NCBI RefSeq assembly: GCF_002287075.1
Contig: NZ_NSKE01000003.1
Location: 310,001 to 374,000, forward strand
Reading direction: 5' to 3'
From: Fodinibius salipaludis
GTDB taxonomy: Bacteria > Bacteroidota > Rhodothermia > Balneolales > Balneolaceae
Length of the DNA: 64,000 nt
The notes beneath the pieces were generated by a model. That model was not told the DNA's origin. It saw only the letters and a program-made list of their open reading frames with translations, and made no database searches. How positions within the stretch are numbered: the stretch's first letter is position 1; the number at the start of each line of letters is the position of its first letter. A program made the translations under genes and the position numbers. Below are positions 16,967-26,540 of this stretch, one piece after another.

Positions 16967-18994
16967 ATGAGAAAACAAATATTTACAATTTTAATTGCGG
17001 TAATGGCTTTTTTGTATTGTGATCAGGCCATAGCCCAATCGGATGTTTTGACGCTTGAAAATGTTTTTGATCTGGAATACGTGTCTGATACGCAGATTTC
17101 CCCGGATGGTGAGCAAGTCGTCTATCAACGGAACTTTATGGATATCATGGAAGACCAGCGACGATCAAATCTGTGGATTGTGAATGCTGACGGCAGTCGG
17201 CATCGTCCGCTGACGTCGGGCAACAATAATAACTTCTCGGCCAGATGGTCGCCCAGTGGTGATCGCCTGTTGTTTGCTTCTACGCAGAGTGGTTCCAGCG
17301 AGTTGTATATGCGTTGGATGGACACCGGTGAAACTGCTAAGATTACAAATTTGACACAATCACCCGGTTCTATAAGCTGGTCTCCGGATGGGGAATATAT
17401 TGCCTTTACGATGTTTGTCCCCGCCAGTGAAAAGCCGATGGTTTCGCTTCCCGGCAAACCGAATGGGGCGAACTGGGCCGATCCTGCAAATGTGATTGAT
17501 GACTTGGAATATCGTCGCGACGGTTCTTCGGGATTTGTAAAAGATGGGTTTACGCATGTTTTTGTGATTCCTGCCGAAGGAGGAACGCCTCGACAGATTA
17601 CGGAAGGAGATTATAATCACAGTTCTCCGGAGTGGACGGCTGACGGGAAGCATCTTATTATATCATCAAACCGAAAAGAAGATTGGCAGTATAATGAGCG
17701 TGATACCGAGCTCTATAAGGTTTCAGTTGATAATGGTGAAATGACGCAGCTTACAGATCGGCGCGGACCGGATTACGGAGCAACGGTTTCGCCGGATGGT
17801 GAACAGGTTGCCTATCTGGGATATGATGATAATATGGATAGCTACCAGCTAAGTAATGCCTATCTGATGAATATGGATGGTTCCAGAAAGCGAACTTTGA
17901 CAAATGATTTTGATCGTAGCGTTAGTAATCTGCAATGGGCGGAGGATGGAAACGGCCTGTATGTTCAGTATGATGATGAAGGAAATGGAAAGGTCGGATT
18001 TATTTCGTTGAATGGATCTTCCAATGTGCAGAAAATACTGGATGATCGTGGGGGTACAACAATTGGACGTCCTTACGGTAGCGGCTCATATTCTGCTGCA
18101 AATGGTCAAATAGCATATACCTATGCCACGCCGTATCATCCCGGAGATGTAGCGGTGGCTGATCGTGATGGAGATATGAAACGTCTAACCCATGTAAATG
18201 AGGATTTGTTTGGACATAAAACGCTGGGTGAGGTGGAGGAAATCTGGTATGAATCGTCTCACGATGGGGAACAGATTCAGGGATGGATTATTAAGCCGCC
18301 GAACTTTGATCCGGATAAAGAGTATCCGATGATCTTGGAAATTCATGGCGGTCCGCATACTAATTACGGGGATCGCTTTACGGCCGAACTGCAACTGATG
18401 GCAGCCCAGGGATATGTGGTAGTTTATACTAACCCGCGGGGAAGTACCAGCTACGGTAAAGCATTTGGCAATTATATCGACAAAAATTATCCCAGTGAAG
18501 ATCACGATGATCTGATGTCGGGCGTTGATGCAGTAATTGATAAAGGTTACGTAGATACTGACAGCCTCTATATTACCGGGGGCAGCGGCGGCGGTGTATT
18601 GACGGCCTGGGCCATTGGCAAGACGGATCGTTTTAATGCTGCAGTAGTTGCCAAGCCGGTAATTAACTGGTACAGTTTTGTATTGACGTCGGATGGGTCT
18701 TCGTACCACAAATATTGGTTCCCCGGCTTCCCTTGGGAAAATCGCGATCATTACATGGATCGTTCACCGATTTCGTTGGCAGGGAATGTAACAACGCCGA
18801 CCATGTTGTTAACAGGAGAGCAGGACTACCGAACGCCGATGTCAGAGACTGAACAGTATTATACGGCACTACAGTTGCAGAAAGTGGAGTCGGCTATGGT
18901 TCGTATTCCCGGCTCGGGACACGGTATTGCCAGCCGACCAAGCAATTTGATGAGCAAGGTTGCACATATTCTGGAATGGTTTGGTGATCACTAA
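16967..18994 (+). CDS. S9-family prolyl oligopeptidase-like serine peptidase, secreted
   Basis: 675 residues with a signal peptide (1-23, ending IAQ). An N-terminal seven-bladed WD40-like propeller (repeated ISPDGEQV, WSPSG, WSPDGE motifs, about 40-400) gates an alpha/beta-hydrolase domain whose triad can be placed: Ser540 in GGSGGG, Asp620 in GEQDYRTP, His652 in GSGHGI. The ILEIHGGPHTNYG segment supplies the oxyanion hole. This is the dipeptidyl/acylaminoacyl-peptidase-like branch. It follows an M28 peptidase and ends in a strong terminator. It probably degrades oligopeptides in the periplasm. Confidence 0.93.
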   Translation: MRKQIFTILIAVMAFLYCDQAIAQSDVLTLENVFDLEYVSDTQISPDGEQVVYQRNFMDIMEDQRRSNLWIVNADGSRHRPLTSGNNNNFSARWSPSGDRLLFASTQSGSSELYMRWMDTGETAKITNLTQSPGSISWSPDGEYIAFTMFVPASEKPMVSLPGKPNGANWADPANVIDDLEYRRDGSSGFVKDGFTHVFVIPAEGGTPRQITEGDYNHSSPEWTADGKHLIISSNRKEDWQYNERDTELYKVSVDNGEMTQLTDRRGPDYGATVSPDGEQVAYLGYDDNMDSYQLSNAYLMNMDGSRKRTLTNDFDRSVSNLQWAEDGNGLYVQYDDEGNGKVGFISLNGSSNVQKILDDRGGTTIGRPYGSGSYSAANGQIAYTYATPYHPGDVAVADRDGDMKRLTHVNEDLFGHKTLGEVEEIWYESSHDGEQIQGWIIKPPNFDPDKEYPMILEIHGGPHTNYGDRFTAELQLMAAQGYVVVYTNPRGSTSYGKAFGNYIDKNYPSEDHDDLMSGVDAVIDKGYVDTDSLYITGGSGGGVLTAWAIGKTDRFNAAVVAKPVINWYSFVLTSDGSSYHKYWFPGFPWENRDHYMDRSPISLAGNVTTPTMLLTGEQDYRTPMSETEQYYTALQLQKVESAMVRIPGSGHGIASRPSNLMSKVAHILEWFGDH

Positions 18995-19018
18995 CCGTTT
19001 ATTTATATAAATTTGTGT

Positions 19019-19055
19019 AAAAAGACCCGATGAGGTGATTTCATCGGGTCTTTTT
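19019..19055 (+). terminator. Strong intrinsic terminator after the S9 peptidase
   Basis: 15-bp stem AAAAAGACCCGATGA / TCATCGGGTCTTTTT with a 7-base loop; works in both directions, and no gene converges on it. Confidence 0.9.
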
Positions 19056-19153
19056 GTTGAAATGAGAAGAAGAAAAATTCTCTTTCAATGAAGCATTGTC
19101 CCTAATATCTTCAGCACCTTTAAAAAAAAGATCTATCAAAAAAAATTCTGGAA

Positions 19154-21124
19154 ATGGACTTATTGAATAGGAATCTTATATCTACGATATTTTTATCAAT
19201 TTTAACTTCTTTGTTTTTGGTGGGAATTTCTCATCCTTCGCAAGCCCAAGAGGCTGAAACCTTAGATACTCTCGTTGTTTCTAAGGAAGTGGTTGTTTCT
19301 TCGAGTAGGGTACCCCAAACTGTTGCCGGATCCGGACGTAGTATCACAACAATTTCTGACCGCATGATTCAGGATGCACCTGCGCATACTCCGGATGAGC
19401 TTCTTCGTTATGTTCCAGGTGTAGAAGTGCAGTCACGGGGAGCTTTTGGAACCCAATCAGATTTTAGCCTTCGCGGAAGCACCTTTTCTCAGGTGTTAGT
19501 ACTGGTTGACGGTATGCGAATTAATGAGCCCCTTACGGCACATCTTAACTCCAATATACCGGTGGCCTCTTCAGAAATACAACGTATTGAGGTGTTGCAT
19601 GGACCGGCTGCTGCACAGTATGGGGCCGATGCCGTTGGAGGGGTTATTAACATTATCACCCATACCTTTGGGAGTCAACCTTCGGCGAAAAAAACCACTG
19701 CTCGAATTAAAGGAGGTTACGGCCAAGTCGACCTCAAAATGGGGAAAGGTGGATTTTATCATAGTAATGAAAACGCGCGTTTTAGCGGTGGTGGAATGTG
19801 GCACAAAAGTCCCGGTCAGGAATTATCAAATGGATACAAGAATCGTTTTAATATCGCCAATGGATCTGTATCGGGAGGCTTCAAGTTAAATAATAACTGG
19901 GATTTGGCATTACGAACAGGTTATGATTACCGCGATTTTAATGCCAAGTATTACTATACCGCGAGTCCATTAGACGAAGCCACCGAAACGGTTTCGGTGT
20001 GGTGGAACCAAATGCGTTTACAGCGGAGTACGGAAAGTAGTGTGACAACCTTAAAGGGTTCACTAAAGCGCACCAATGATGAATATATTTTTAATCCTGA
20101 ATTTCCTGGGAATCAACACACTACCACAATGGGTTCGATGCAGTTATATCAGTATCGAACATTATCGGATAATTGGGATGTGACTTATGGCGTGCAGTTG
20201 AACAATCGAATGATTCGAAGTAGTGACAGGGGCGATCACAGTGATTGGCATTACGCCGGCTTTACGATGTTGCAATGGCAACCGTCAAATCCAATGACGG
20301 TTTCGGGAAGTTTGCGGTTAGATCATGATGATAATTACGGTACGGAGCTCATGCCACAGCTAAGTTTCTCGTATCAGCAAGACCAGTGGATTCTGCGAGC
20401 TTCGGGAGGAAGAAGTATTCGTGCTCCGGGCTATACAGAGCGATTTATATCAACTAATTTGTCTGGTCCGTTAGCAGAAGGACGAAATCTTGGGAATCCT
20501 TGGCTGCAAGCAGAACGAGCATGGTCTGGCGAAACAGGTGTAGATCTCTTCCCGTGGAAAAATGTGCGTTTCTCCACGACGGGGTTTGTCCGTGAGTCGA
20601 GCGGTTTGATAGACTACGTGGTTACGAGTTCAGAACAAATTAGAAATAATGGAAACTTACAAGTAGCAACAGATTATCTGTATGCTCAAAATATAAACAG
20701 CGTTACAACCGTCGGATTGGAAACGGAGTTGTCAGTAAATAAAAACTTGGGAAATAACTGGCTGGCTAACGGAACGCTGGGATATTCATTTACCGACTTT
20801 TTTGGCGGTGAGGATGTAGCCTCAAAGTATATATCCAACTATGCACGACATATGGTAAACACTATTGTTACTCTTGATAAGGGAGCTTTTAATGGTACTG
20901 TGAGTATGGTTTGGAAAAAACGTCAGTCTGCACAAAACGAAACAATTGAAGCATCTAAATCTTCAATTTACAACATGTGGAATCTAAAGTTAGGCTACGA
21001 TATAACTCAAAATGTCTCAGTGGGACTTCAAGTTGATAATATATTTGATCAGAAAAATCAGGATATATTGGGAGCGCAAATGCCGGGCCGTTGGGCGTTG
21101 GGTACCCTAAGTTGGAAGTTATAA
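19154..21124 (+). CDS. TonB-dependent receptor, BtuB-like
   Basis: 656 residues: signal peptide (1-31, ending SQAQ), TonB box-like ETLDTLVVS, plug domain about 50-165 (SRVPQTVAGSGRSITTIS ... RIEVLHGPAAAQYGADAVGGVINIIT), and a 22-strand-type barrel ending in a C-terminal hydrophobic strand (GTLSWKL). It lacks the carboxypeptidase-like domain of SusC-type receptors and resembles BtuB/cobalamin or siderophore receptors. No cobalamin riboswitch is seen in the 98 bases upstream and no partner transport genes adjoin, so the ligand is unknown. Confidence 0.92.
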   Translation: MDLLNRNLISTIFLSILTSLFLVGISHPSQAQEAETLDTLVVSKEVVVSSSRVPQTVAGSGRSITTISDRMIQDAPAHTPDELLRYVPGVEVQSRGAFGTQSDFSLRGSTFSQVLVLVDGMRINEPLTAHLNSNIPVASSEIQRIEVLHGPAAAQYGADAVGGVINIITHTFGSQPSAKKTTARIKGGYGQVDLKMGKGGFYHSNENARFSGGGMWHKSPGQELSNGYKNRFNIANGSVSGGFKLNNNWDLALRTGYDYRDFNAKYYYTASPLDEATETVSVWWNQMRLQRSTESSVTTLKGSLKRTNDEYIFNPEFPGNQHTTTMGSMQLYQYRTLSDNWDVTYGVQLNNRMIRSSDRGDHSDWHYAGFTMLQWQPSNPMTVSGSLRLDHDDNYGTELMPQLSFSYQQDQWILRASGGRSIRAPGYTERFISTNLSGPLAEGRNLGNPWLQAERAWSGETGVDLFPWKNVRFSTTGFVRESSGLIDYVVTSSEQIRNNGNLQVATDYLYAQNINSVTTVGLETELSVNKNLGNNWLANGTLGYSFTDFFGGEDVASKYISNYARHMVNTIVTLDKGAFNGTVSMVWKKRQSAQNETIEASKSSIYNMWNLKLGYDITQNVSVGLQVDNIFDQKNQDILGAQMPGRWALGTLSWKL

Positions 21125-21152
21125 CGTATAAGGTACATAAGTTTCATTTTAG

Positions 21153-21183
21153 ATCCTCGCAGGTAATACTGCGGGGATTTTTC
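21153..21183 (+). terminator. Intrinsic terminator after the TonB receptor
   Basis: 10-bp stem ATCCTCGCAG / CTGCGGGGAT (one G-T pair), 6-base loop, then a T-rich tract; about 28 bases after the stop. Confidence 0.85.
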
Positions 21184-21241
21184 TTTTTTTGATATATTGG
21201 ATGAATATTTAGTGATAATTGTATATTAAATATCATCTGTT

Positions 21242-22061
21242 ATGAAAAATCAGCAAGCGGTAACGGTTCTTTCATCATTAATAGTATTGCTGGCAATGGC
21301 TGCTGCAGGTACGGGTTTTTTTTTATCGGGAGGGTCGGGCCAATTTAGAGTTGAAACTGTCCGGGAGATATGGTTACCGTTTATGGGGAAGGAGTTTACA
21401 AGCATATGTCGGTCTCAGTAGCCCTCAAGGTATAGCGCAAGATTATGTTACGCTTTTTGTGGGAGTTCTTTTGTTGATACTTAGCTTGGTCTGGGTTCGA
21501 AAGAATTCACTTAAGGAACGCTTTTTGTTAGCGGGGGTCTTGGGATATTTTTTGGTGACCTATCTTTTTTACCTGGTTATGGGTATGTACAATGTATTGT
21601 TTTTGGTATATGTAGCATTACTTGGGACATCATTCTTTGCCTTTACATTAACACTGTTATCATTCAATGTGTCGGAAGTGTCTCAATATTTTGGGAAGAA
21701 TATGCCGAGAAAATTTACCGGCAGCTTTTTGATTTTCAACAGTATGCTTATCGGGTTGATGTAGTTGGGCGTGGTTGTACCTCCCTTGTTTGATGGTTAC
21801 GTCATTCCATCCGAGGTTGAACACTATACCACGCTTGTTGTTCAGGGCTTAGACCTGGCACTGCTGCTTCCGCTTGCGTATGTGTCCGGTTGGCTATTTT
21901 ACAGGGAAAAACCGATGGGGGATCTATTGGCTCCTGTGTACGTTATTTTTTTATCGATCTTAATGATAGTATTGACGGCGATTATTATTATACCACTATT
22001 AGCTTTGACTGCTATATTTTGCTCGGTATCAATTATTCGGAATATAAGAGAGCCTTATTGA
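21242..22061 (+). pseudogene. Broken multi-pass membrane protein (one frameshift, one in-frame stop)
   Basis: An ATG at 21242 opens a frame (MKNQQAVTVLSSLIVLL...) that shifts at a run of nine T (21316-21324). With eight T the protein would read on as GFFYREGRANLELKLSG and join the next open frame. That frame is then cut by a TAG at 21762-21764; with TGG (Trp) it would continue to 22061. The joined product is about 270 residues with seven or so hydrophobic helices and is not recognised. The two lesions in one gene favour real decay, but the homopolymer site could also be a sequencing error. Confidence 0.7.
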
Positions 22062-22141
22062 GTAAATAGCTAAAGTGAAGTTATTGGCTGGGGTAAAGAA
22101 ACGTAATGATCAGCTGTACCACTATTTATTTAGGAAATAAA

Positions 22142-22170
22142 AAAGGCGACCTCAAAACGAGGTCGCCTTT
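22142..22170. terminator. Bidirectional terminator, end of OmpA-like gene
   Basis: Perfect 12-bp stem AAAGGCGACCTC / GAGGTCGCCTTT with a 5-base loop. It follows the stop of the minus-strand OmpA-like gene and also ends the plus-strand pseudogene. Confidence 0.88.
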
Positions 22171-22196
22171 AATAATTTATGATATTCCGTTAAGCC

Positions 22197-23144
22197 TTAG
22201 TTATTCGGCTCATACTGGTAAGGGTTCAACGGATGAGATTCTGCACGTCGGTTTTTACGGCAGCCTTGTTTTTCCGTTTTATCCATGCATGGTTGAGGAG
22301 CTTTTCCTAATCCGCGAGATTCAATGCGGTTCTCGGAAATGCCATTCTCGATATAAAATTGTTTGACGGATTCTGCTCGTCGCTTACTTAAACGCAAGTT
22401 ATATTGATCTCCACCAACGTGGTCAGTATAAGCGTCGATGCGAATTCGGAATTTAGAAGAATTCATCAATTTCTTGATGTTCTTGTTTAGAATACTTGCA
22501 GCAGCCTTGTCAATATTAGACTTATCGAAGTTAAAATTAACAGTTCCAAGATCACCTTTCTTTAAGAAAGGAGGATCGTTGCTGTCATTAGGATCCGTAT
22601 CCATTTCAATTTCCTGACTGTCGTTAAAGCCGTCACCGTCAGAATCAGCATTGTTAGGATCAGTACCGTACTCATTAACTTCTTCACTGTCAGTCAGACC
22701 GTCACCATCACTGTCGGCACTTAATGGATCAGTATTGTATTCGTTGACTTCCTCACCGTCAGTTAACCCGTCACCGTCAGTATCTTCATTTAACGGGTCG
22801 GTATTATAGGAATTAACTTCTTCACCGTCTTCAAGACCGTCTCCATCAGAGTCGGCATTGTTAGGATCAGTGTCATATTCATTGATTTCTTCGCCATCAG
22901 TGAGGCCATCACCGTCACTGTCAGCGCTTAACGGATCAGTGTTGTGCTCATTCATTTCCGCCCAGTCACTAAGACCGTCATCATCAGTATCAAGAGAGCG
23001 AAGGGTTTCTTCATCTAATGATTGAAGATATTCCAGATCTCGGTCAGAGGGGGCTCTAAGTTCTTCGGTACCGGCACAGCCAGTAAGCAATGCCATTCCA
23101 AGAAACACGGAAGAAAGAAGTAGTATTATTTGTTTATTTATCAT
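22197..23144 (-). CDS. OmpA-family lipoprotein with thrombospondin type-3 calcium-binding repeats
   Basis: 315 residues. Lipoprotein signal with lipobox LLTGC (Cys23). Six acidic repeats of 23 residues with cores DTDDDG, DSDGDG, DSDGDG, DTDGDG, DSDGDG, DSDGDG lie at 52, 75, 98, 121, 144 and 167, as in thrombospondin type-3 calcium-binding stalks. The C-terminal 110 residues are an OmpA/MotB domain (NFNFDKSNIDKAA, then RIDAYTDHVG and LSKRRAESV), which binds peptidoglycan. So this is an outer-membrane-anchored rod that reaches to the cell wall, with length or stiffness set by calcium. A short basic tail follows. Transcribed alone. Confidence 0.93.
   Translation of the reverse strand: MINKQIILLLSSVFLGMALLTGCAGTEELRAPSDRDLEYLQSLDEETLRSLDTDDDGLSDWAEMNEHNTDPLSADSDGDGLTDGEEINEYDTDPNNADSDGDGLEDGEEVNSYNTDPLNEDTDGDGLTDGEEVNEYNTDPLSADSDGDGLTDSEEVNEYGTDPNNADSDGDGFNDSQEIEMDTDPNDSNDPPFLKKGDLGTVNFNFDKSNIDKAAASILNKNIKKLMNSSKFRIRIDAYTDHVGGDQYNLRLSKRRAESVKQFYIENGISENRIESRGLGKAPQPCMDKTEKQGCRKNRRAESHPLNPYQYEPNN
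22590..22991 (-). repeat. 69-bp tandem coding repeat (six copies)
   Basis: The DNA of the calcium-binding stalk repeats every 69 bases (23 codons), with near-identical blocks such as the CTTCACTGTCAGTC/CCTCACCGTCAGTT runs. Copy-number change by slippage or recombination here would alter the protein's length in frame. Confidence 0.8.
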
Positions 23145-23338
23145 CGTGTTACGAGTGTAGGTTAAAAGTTAATTTGTGATAGATTGTAAGATAGTGTTTT
23201 CCAGAAAAATTATAAATATCTTTATAAAAGACTTAGCTACAATATGTTATCTAATATGATTAAAAACAAAATAAAGTTAATCTTACTATAGGGGTGTAAT
23301 TTCCAATAAAACTTCTTTATATTAGCCTACTCTTAAAT

Positions 23339-23412
<74 letters not shown>

Positions 23413-24122
23413 CTTTTTATTTTCATTTCTGCCAAGCACCATATTCTTTAATTAACACTGCTTCATACTTGGGATAAGAGTAAATGTTCCCAGTCTTTTT
23501 TGATTAATATTTTACCATCAAGAGATATTATATTGAATCCAATTTTTAGTGAAAGTTGTGTTAATTTAGGTCAGCTATATTCATATGGTTAAAACATATT
23601 AGAAAGGGTGGGTGTATTATTTTCTATTTGATGTTGATATAATCATTTTCTTGGTCAACTTAATATGGACCCTGAAATAGGTGAAACCTTGGAGAATTTT
23701 CAAGTATAAATGCCCAAACGGTGTTGGTTAATGAATCGAGAGCTCCCCTACTTTATTTTGACTATTTACACGGACTAAAAATAGTTCGAGTATTCAAATA
23801 ACTTTTAATTGAATTGGTAGACTTTTGGAAATTCGTAAGGCCTCGGACTATAGGTTTAGGTTAAATTCATCACAAATATGAATTTGCCTGTAATGAAAAA
23901 TTGAACAGGAAAAAGTCTATAAAAATAAGGGGTGGGACAGCTATAAAATTATTTCAAGAATCATTCGGAGCTGGAATGGTTTGTCCCGAACAACGATCCT
24001 CTCATTCATACGAATCCTTCTTTGGCATATCTTAGTTAATGAGAAAGGATAAAAGAAAATCCCTTTCCTGAGGATTGGAGCGGCGTTTACGTGATGAAGT
24101 TAAAATATTATGTGGGGTTAAT
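23413..24122. other. About 700 bases with no recognisable gene
   Basis: AT-rich sequence between tRNA-Ala and the SRP RNA gene, with stops in all frames. I see no coherent coding region, insertion-sequence end or clear repeat. An imperfect inversion of GGGACA and TGTCCC (around 23935-23995) is the only structured-looking piece. It may be a decayed gene. Confidence 0.5.
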
Positions 24123-24126
24123 TTTG

Positions 24127-24159
24127 TTTGCCAAATACCCCGGGAAAATCGTATCTTTG
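24127..24159 (+). promoter_or_regulatory. Promoter of the SRP RNA gene
   Basis: TTTG (24127-24130), 21-base spacer, TATCTTTG (24152-24159). This matches the Bacteroidota primary-sigma consensus (TTTG and TAnnTTTG). The transcript is expected to start about seven bases later, where the SRP RNA stem begins at 24166. Confidence 0.75.
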
Positions 24160-24165
24160 TCTTTC

Positions 24166-24266
24166 GAGGGTAGGCCCTACGCAGCCAGCTCCCTCTGAAC
24201 TCCGTCAGGACCGGAAGGTAGCAGCGGTAGGAGGTTGTAGCGGCGTGATGTAGGTTGCTTACCCTC
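24166..24266 (+). ncRNA. ffs: Signal recognition particle RNA (4.5S type)
   Basis: About 101 bases. The apical SRP signature is present: GTCAGGACCGGAAGGTAGCAGC (24204-24225; the Ffh-binding loop and asymmetric bulge). The 5' end GAGGGTA pairs with the 3' end TACCCTC to close the rod. A T-run (24267-24277 region) follows directly as terminator. The RNA binds Ffh and directs membrane-protein targeting. Confidence 0.93.
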
Positions 24267-24407
24267 TCTTTTTTTTTGCCTCATATCTTATTGATAAATG
24301 CCAGTCAGATTTGAACGAATTGGGATTTTTTAAAGGTTATTTGTTCGAAATAAAGTCACTATCATTTTACTCATGTTTCTATCTCGAACGAAGGAGGGGG
24401 CTACTCT

Positions 24408-25364
24408 TTAGTCTATTTTCTTCTGAATATCATTGGCAATATGCTCGGCATGGACACGCGTATTTTCAATAAATAACTTGCTGGTATCCATCCCACCACA
24501 AACTACGCCGGCTACATACATCCCTTTGCGGTTAGTCTCAAGTGTTTTCTCGTTGTAAACCGGCATTTTGTCTTCATCGTCAGTAAGATCAATACCAAAG
24601 CTCGTCATTAAATCAAAGTTTGGTTTATAACCGGTCATAGCCAGCACAAAATCGTTGGTGATGGTTTTTGTGCCGTTGGGTGTATCCAAGATAACTTCAC
24701 TTTCTTTGACTTCCTTCACCTCGGTATTAAAGAAGCCGGTAATTTCCTCATTTTTAATGCGGTTTTGGATATCAGGTTTCACCCAATATTTTACGGATTC
24801 TTTAATTTTTGAATTACGAACAGCTAACGTGACATTGGCGTTAGCACGATAGGTTTCTAAGGCAGCATCCACAGCTGAATTGCCGCCACCAATGACAAGT
24901 ACATCCTGCCAGGCATAAGCATGGGCTTCATCATAGTAGTGACGAACCTTATCGAGTTCTTCACCGGGAATACCCATCATTTTGGGAACATCATAAAACC
25001 CGGTAGCAACGACTACTTTTGAGGCTTCGTAGCTGTCTTGATCAGTTTTAATGGTAAAGGACTGATCTCGTCCCTGGATATCCTGCACTTCTTCATAGAG
25101 ATGAATATCCAGATCATAACTTTCTGCGGCGCGACGATAATACTCAAGCGCTTCGCGGCGCGTTGGTTTTGGATTGTGAGAAATGAAAGGAACGTCCCCA
25201 ATCTCTAACCGCTCAGAGGTGGAGAAAAAAGTCATATCTTTGGGATAGTGGAAAATGCTGTTGACCAAACAGCCTCGTTCAATAATTTTTGCGGGGATAT
25301 TTTTTCGTTTCAGTTCAATAGCGGTGGCTAATCCAATGGGGCCGGAACCAACAATAATAACCAT
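24408..25364 (-). CDS. ypdA: YpdA-like bacillithiol-disulfide-reductase-family flavoprotein
   Basis: 318 residues. FAD-binding GSGPIGLATAIELKR at 6-20, NADPH-binding GGGNSAVDAALETYR near 159-173 and a C-terminal FAD motif YVAGVVCGGMD near 287. There is no CxxC redox pair, which is characteristic of YpdA (Bdr), a thioredoxin-reductase-fold protein that reduces bacillithiol disulfides in organisms that make this thiol. Bacillithiol occurs in parts of the Bacteroidota group, so the assignment is reasonable, but no bacillithiol synthesis genes are in the window. Transcribed alone. Confidence 0.85.
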   Translation of the reverse strand: MVIIVGSGPIGLATAIELKRKNIPAKIIERGCLVNSIFHYPKDMTFFSTSERLEIGDVPFISHNPKPTRREALEYYRRAAESYDLDIHLYEEVQDIQGRDQSFTIKTDQDSYEASKVVVATGFYDVPKMMGIPGEELDKVRHYYDEAHAYAWQDVLVIGGGNSAVDAALETYRANANVTLAVRNSKIKESVKYWVKPDIQNRIKNEEITGFFNTEVKEVKESEVILDTPNGTKTITNDFVLAMTGYKPNFDLMTSFGIDLTDDEDKMPVYNEKTLETNRKGMYVAGVVCGGMDTSKLFIENTRVHAEHIANDIQKKID

Positions 25365-25474
25365 ATGCGTTTTTATAAGATGTTCGAGAATTTTGCCTGT
25401 TAAAATACAGTTTTTAACAAAAGGGACCCAAGATCAGTTCTATGAAAAGTTTTAATACCGGTGATAGGAAATTC

Positions 25475-26425
25475 CTATAAATTACTGTTCAAGTAGTTTT
25501 CAATTACAAAATTGAGCCACCCCCGGGGCTTGCTCCAAAAACCCACATGTCCGCCCTCCTTGGTAATAATATAGTCGGTGAATGGATTTTGGTTAATCTT
25601 TGCTAAAGGCATTGCTTCAATTGGACACAGTGGATCTTCTTTGCTGTGAATAAATAGTGTATCAATTTTGATACCATCTACAAATCGTCGGGCCGAGCAC
25701 TGTTCATAGTAGTCTTCGGCTCCCTCAAAATTGTGGATTGGGGCTGTAACCTGATCATCAAATTCATAAATGGTGGATCCAGAAAACTCAGGCAGGTTGG
25801 GAAAGAACTTTCGTTTTTCGTTGAGCTTTTTACGCAACGTCCGCAGAAAACGGTATTCGTAAATACGGTTAAATCCTTTTGAAAGGATGATAGATCCCAA
25901 TCGCAAATCAAATGGTACGGATACGGCAACAGCTGTTTCGACGTTGCTTTCTTTACCGGTTTCTCCAAGATATTTTGCCAAGGCATTACCACCAAGGGAA
26001 AAACCTACTGCACCAATTTTTTTATTGGGATACTCTTCTGCGACCCAATTTAAAACCGTTTGATAATCGTTTGTTTCTCCGGAGTGATAAAATCGTGGCT
26101 GATCATTGAGTTTTGATCCGCAGCCCCTGAAGTTTACTCCCACCACCGAATATCCTTTGTTGATGAGCACTTTCATGAGTTCAACTATGTAATAGCGTTT
26201 GGTTGAGCCTTCGAGGCCGTGAAACAAAGTGATGATGGCATCAGAGTCAGATTGGATGTGACAGTCAAGCTCCAGAAAATCATTATCGGGAGTTGCGATT
26301 TCAATTCTTTTTAGTGGAGGTTGTTGGGTATCCCCGAACAATGACCGAGCGGTGGTATGCATATGACCATTAAAACACCAGTAAGGAGCTCGAAGATGGG
26401 GAACATGTCGTAGATTTGTTTTCAT
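25475..26425 (-). CDS. YheT-family alpha/beta hydrolase
   Basis: 316 residues. The N-terminus (RAPYWCFNGHMHT) is the diagnostic HLRAP...GHLQT-like segment of the YheT/ABHD3-like group. HGLEGS (oxyanion strand), nucleophile elbow GFSLGGNALAKYLG near residue 142 and the late His in EGGHVGFW are all present. Family members are poorly characterised carboxylesterase-like enzymes. It is on the same strand as ypdA, 111 bases upstream, but I see no clear functional link. Confidence 0.88.
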   Translation of the reverse strand: MKTNLRHVPHLRAPYWCFNGHMHTTARSLFGDTQQPPLKRIEIATPDNDFLELDCHIQSDSDAIITLFHGLEGSTKRYYIVELMKVLINKGYSVVGVNFRGCGSKLNDQPRFYHSGETNDYQTVLNWVAEEYPNKKIGAVGFSLGGNALAKYLGETGKESNVETAVAVSVPFDLRLGSIILSKGFNRIYEYRFLRTLRKKLNEKRKFFPNLPEFSGSTIYEFDDQVTAPIHNFEGAEDYYEQCSARRFVDGIKIDTLFIHSKEDPLCPIEAMPLAKINQNPFTDYIITKEGGHVGFWSKPRGWLNFVIENYLNSNL

Positions 26426-26540
26426 AGCGCAATACTAAAAAACTATCAGAATTTATCCGAGTAAATTGAGTGTTTAAAAACCTCAGAATATCGATGAGAG
26501 AGGATGCATTATGATGATTATTACAAGAATAGATTACACG

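Noticed and set aside
18185..18751. Minus-strand 188-codon frame inside the S9 peptidase
   Set aside because: Antisense of a catalytic domain with all triad residues; not a real gene.
19056..19153. Cobalamin riboswitch before the BtuB-like receptor
   Set aside because: The region is too short and lacks any recognisable B12-box.
22590..22991. 69-bp repeats considered as a CRISPR-like array
   Set aside because: The repeats are in frame within a gene and encode a known calcium-binding motif; there are no unique spacers.
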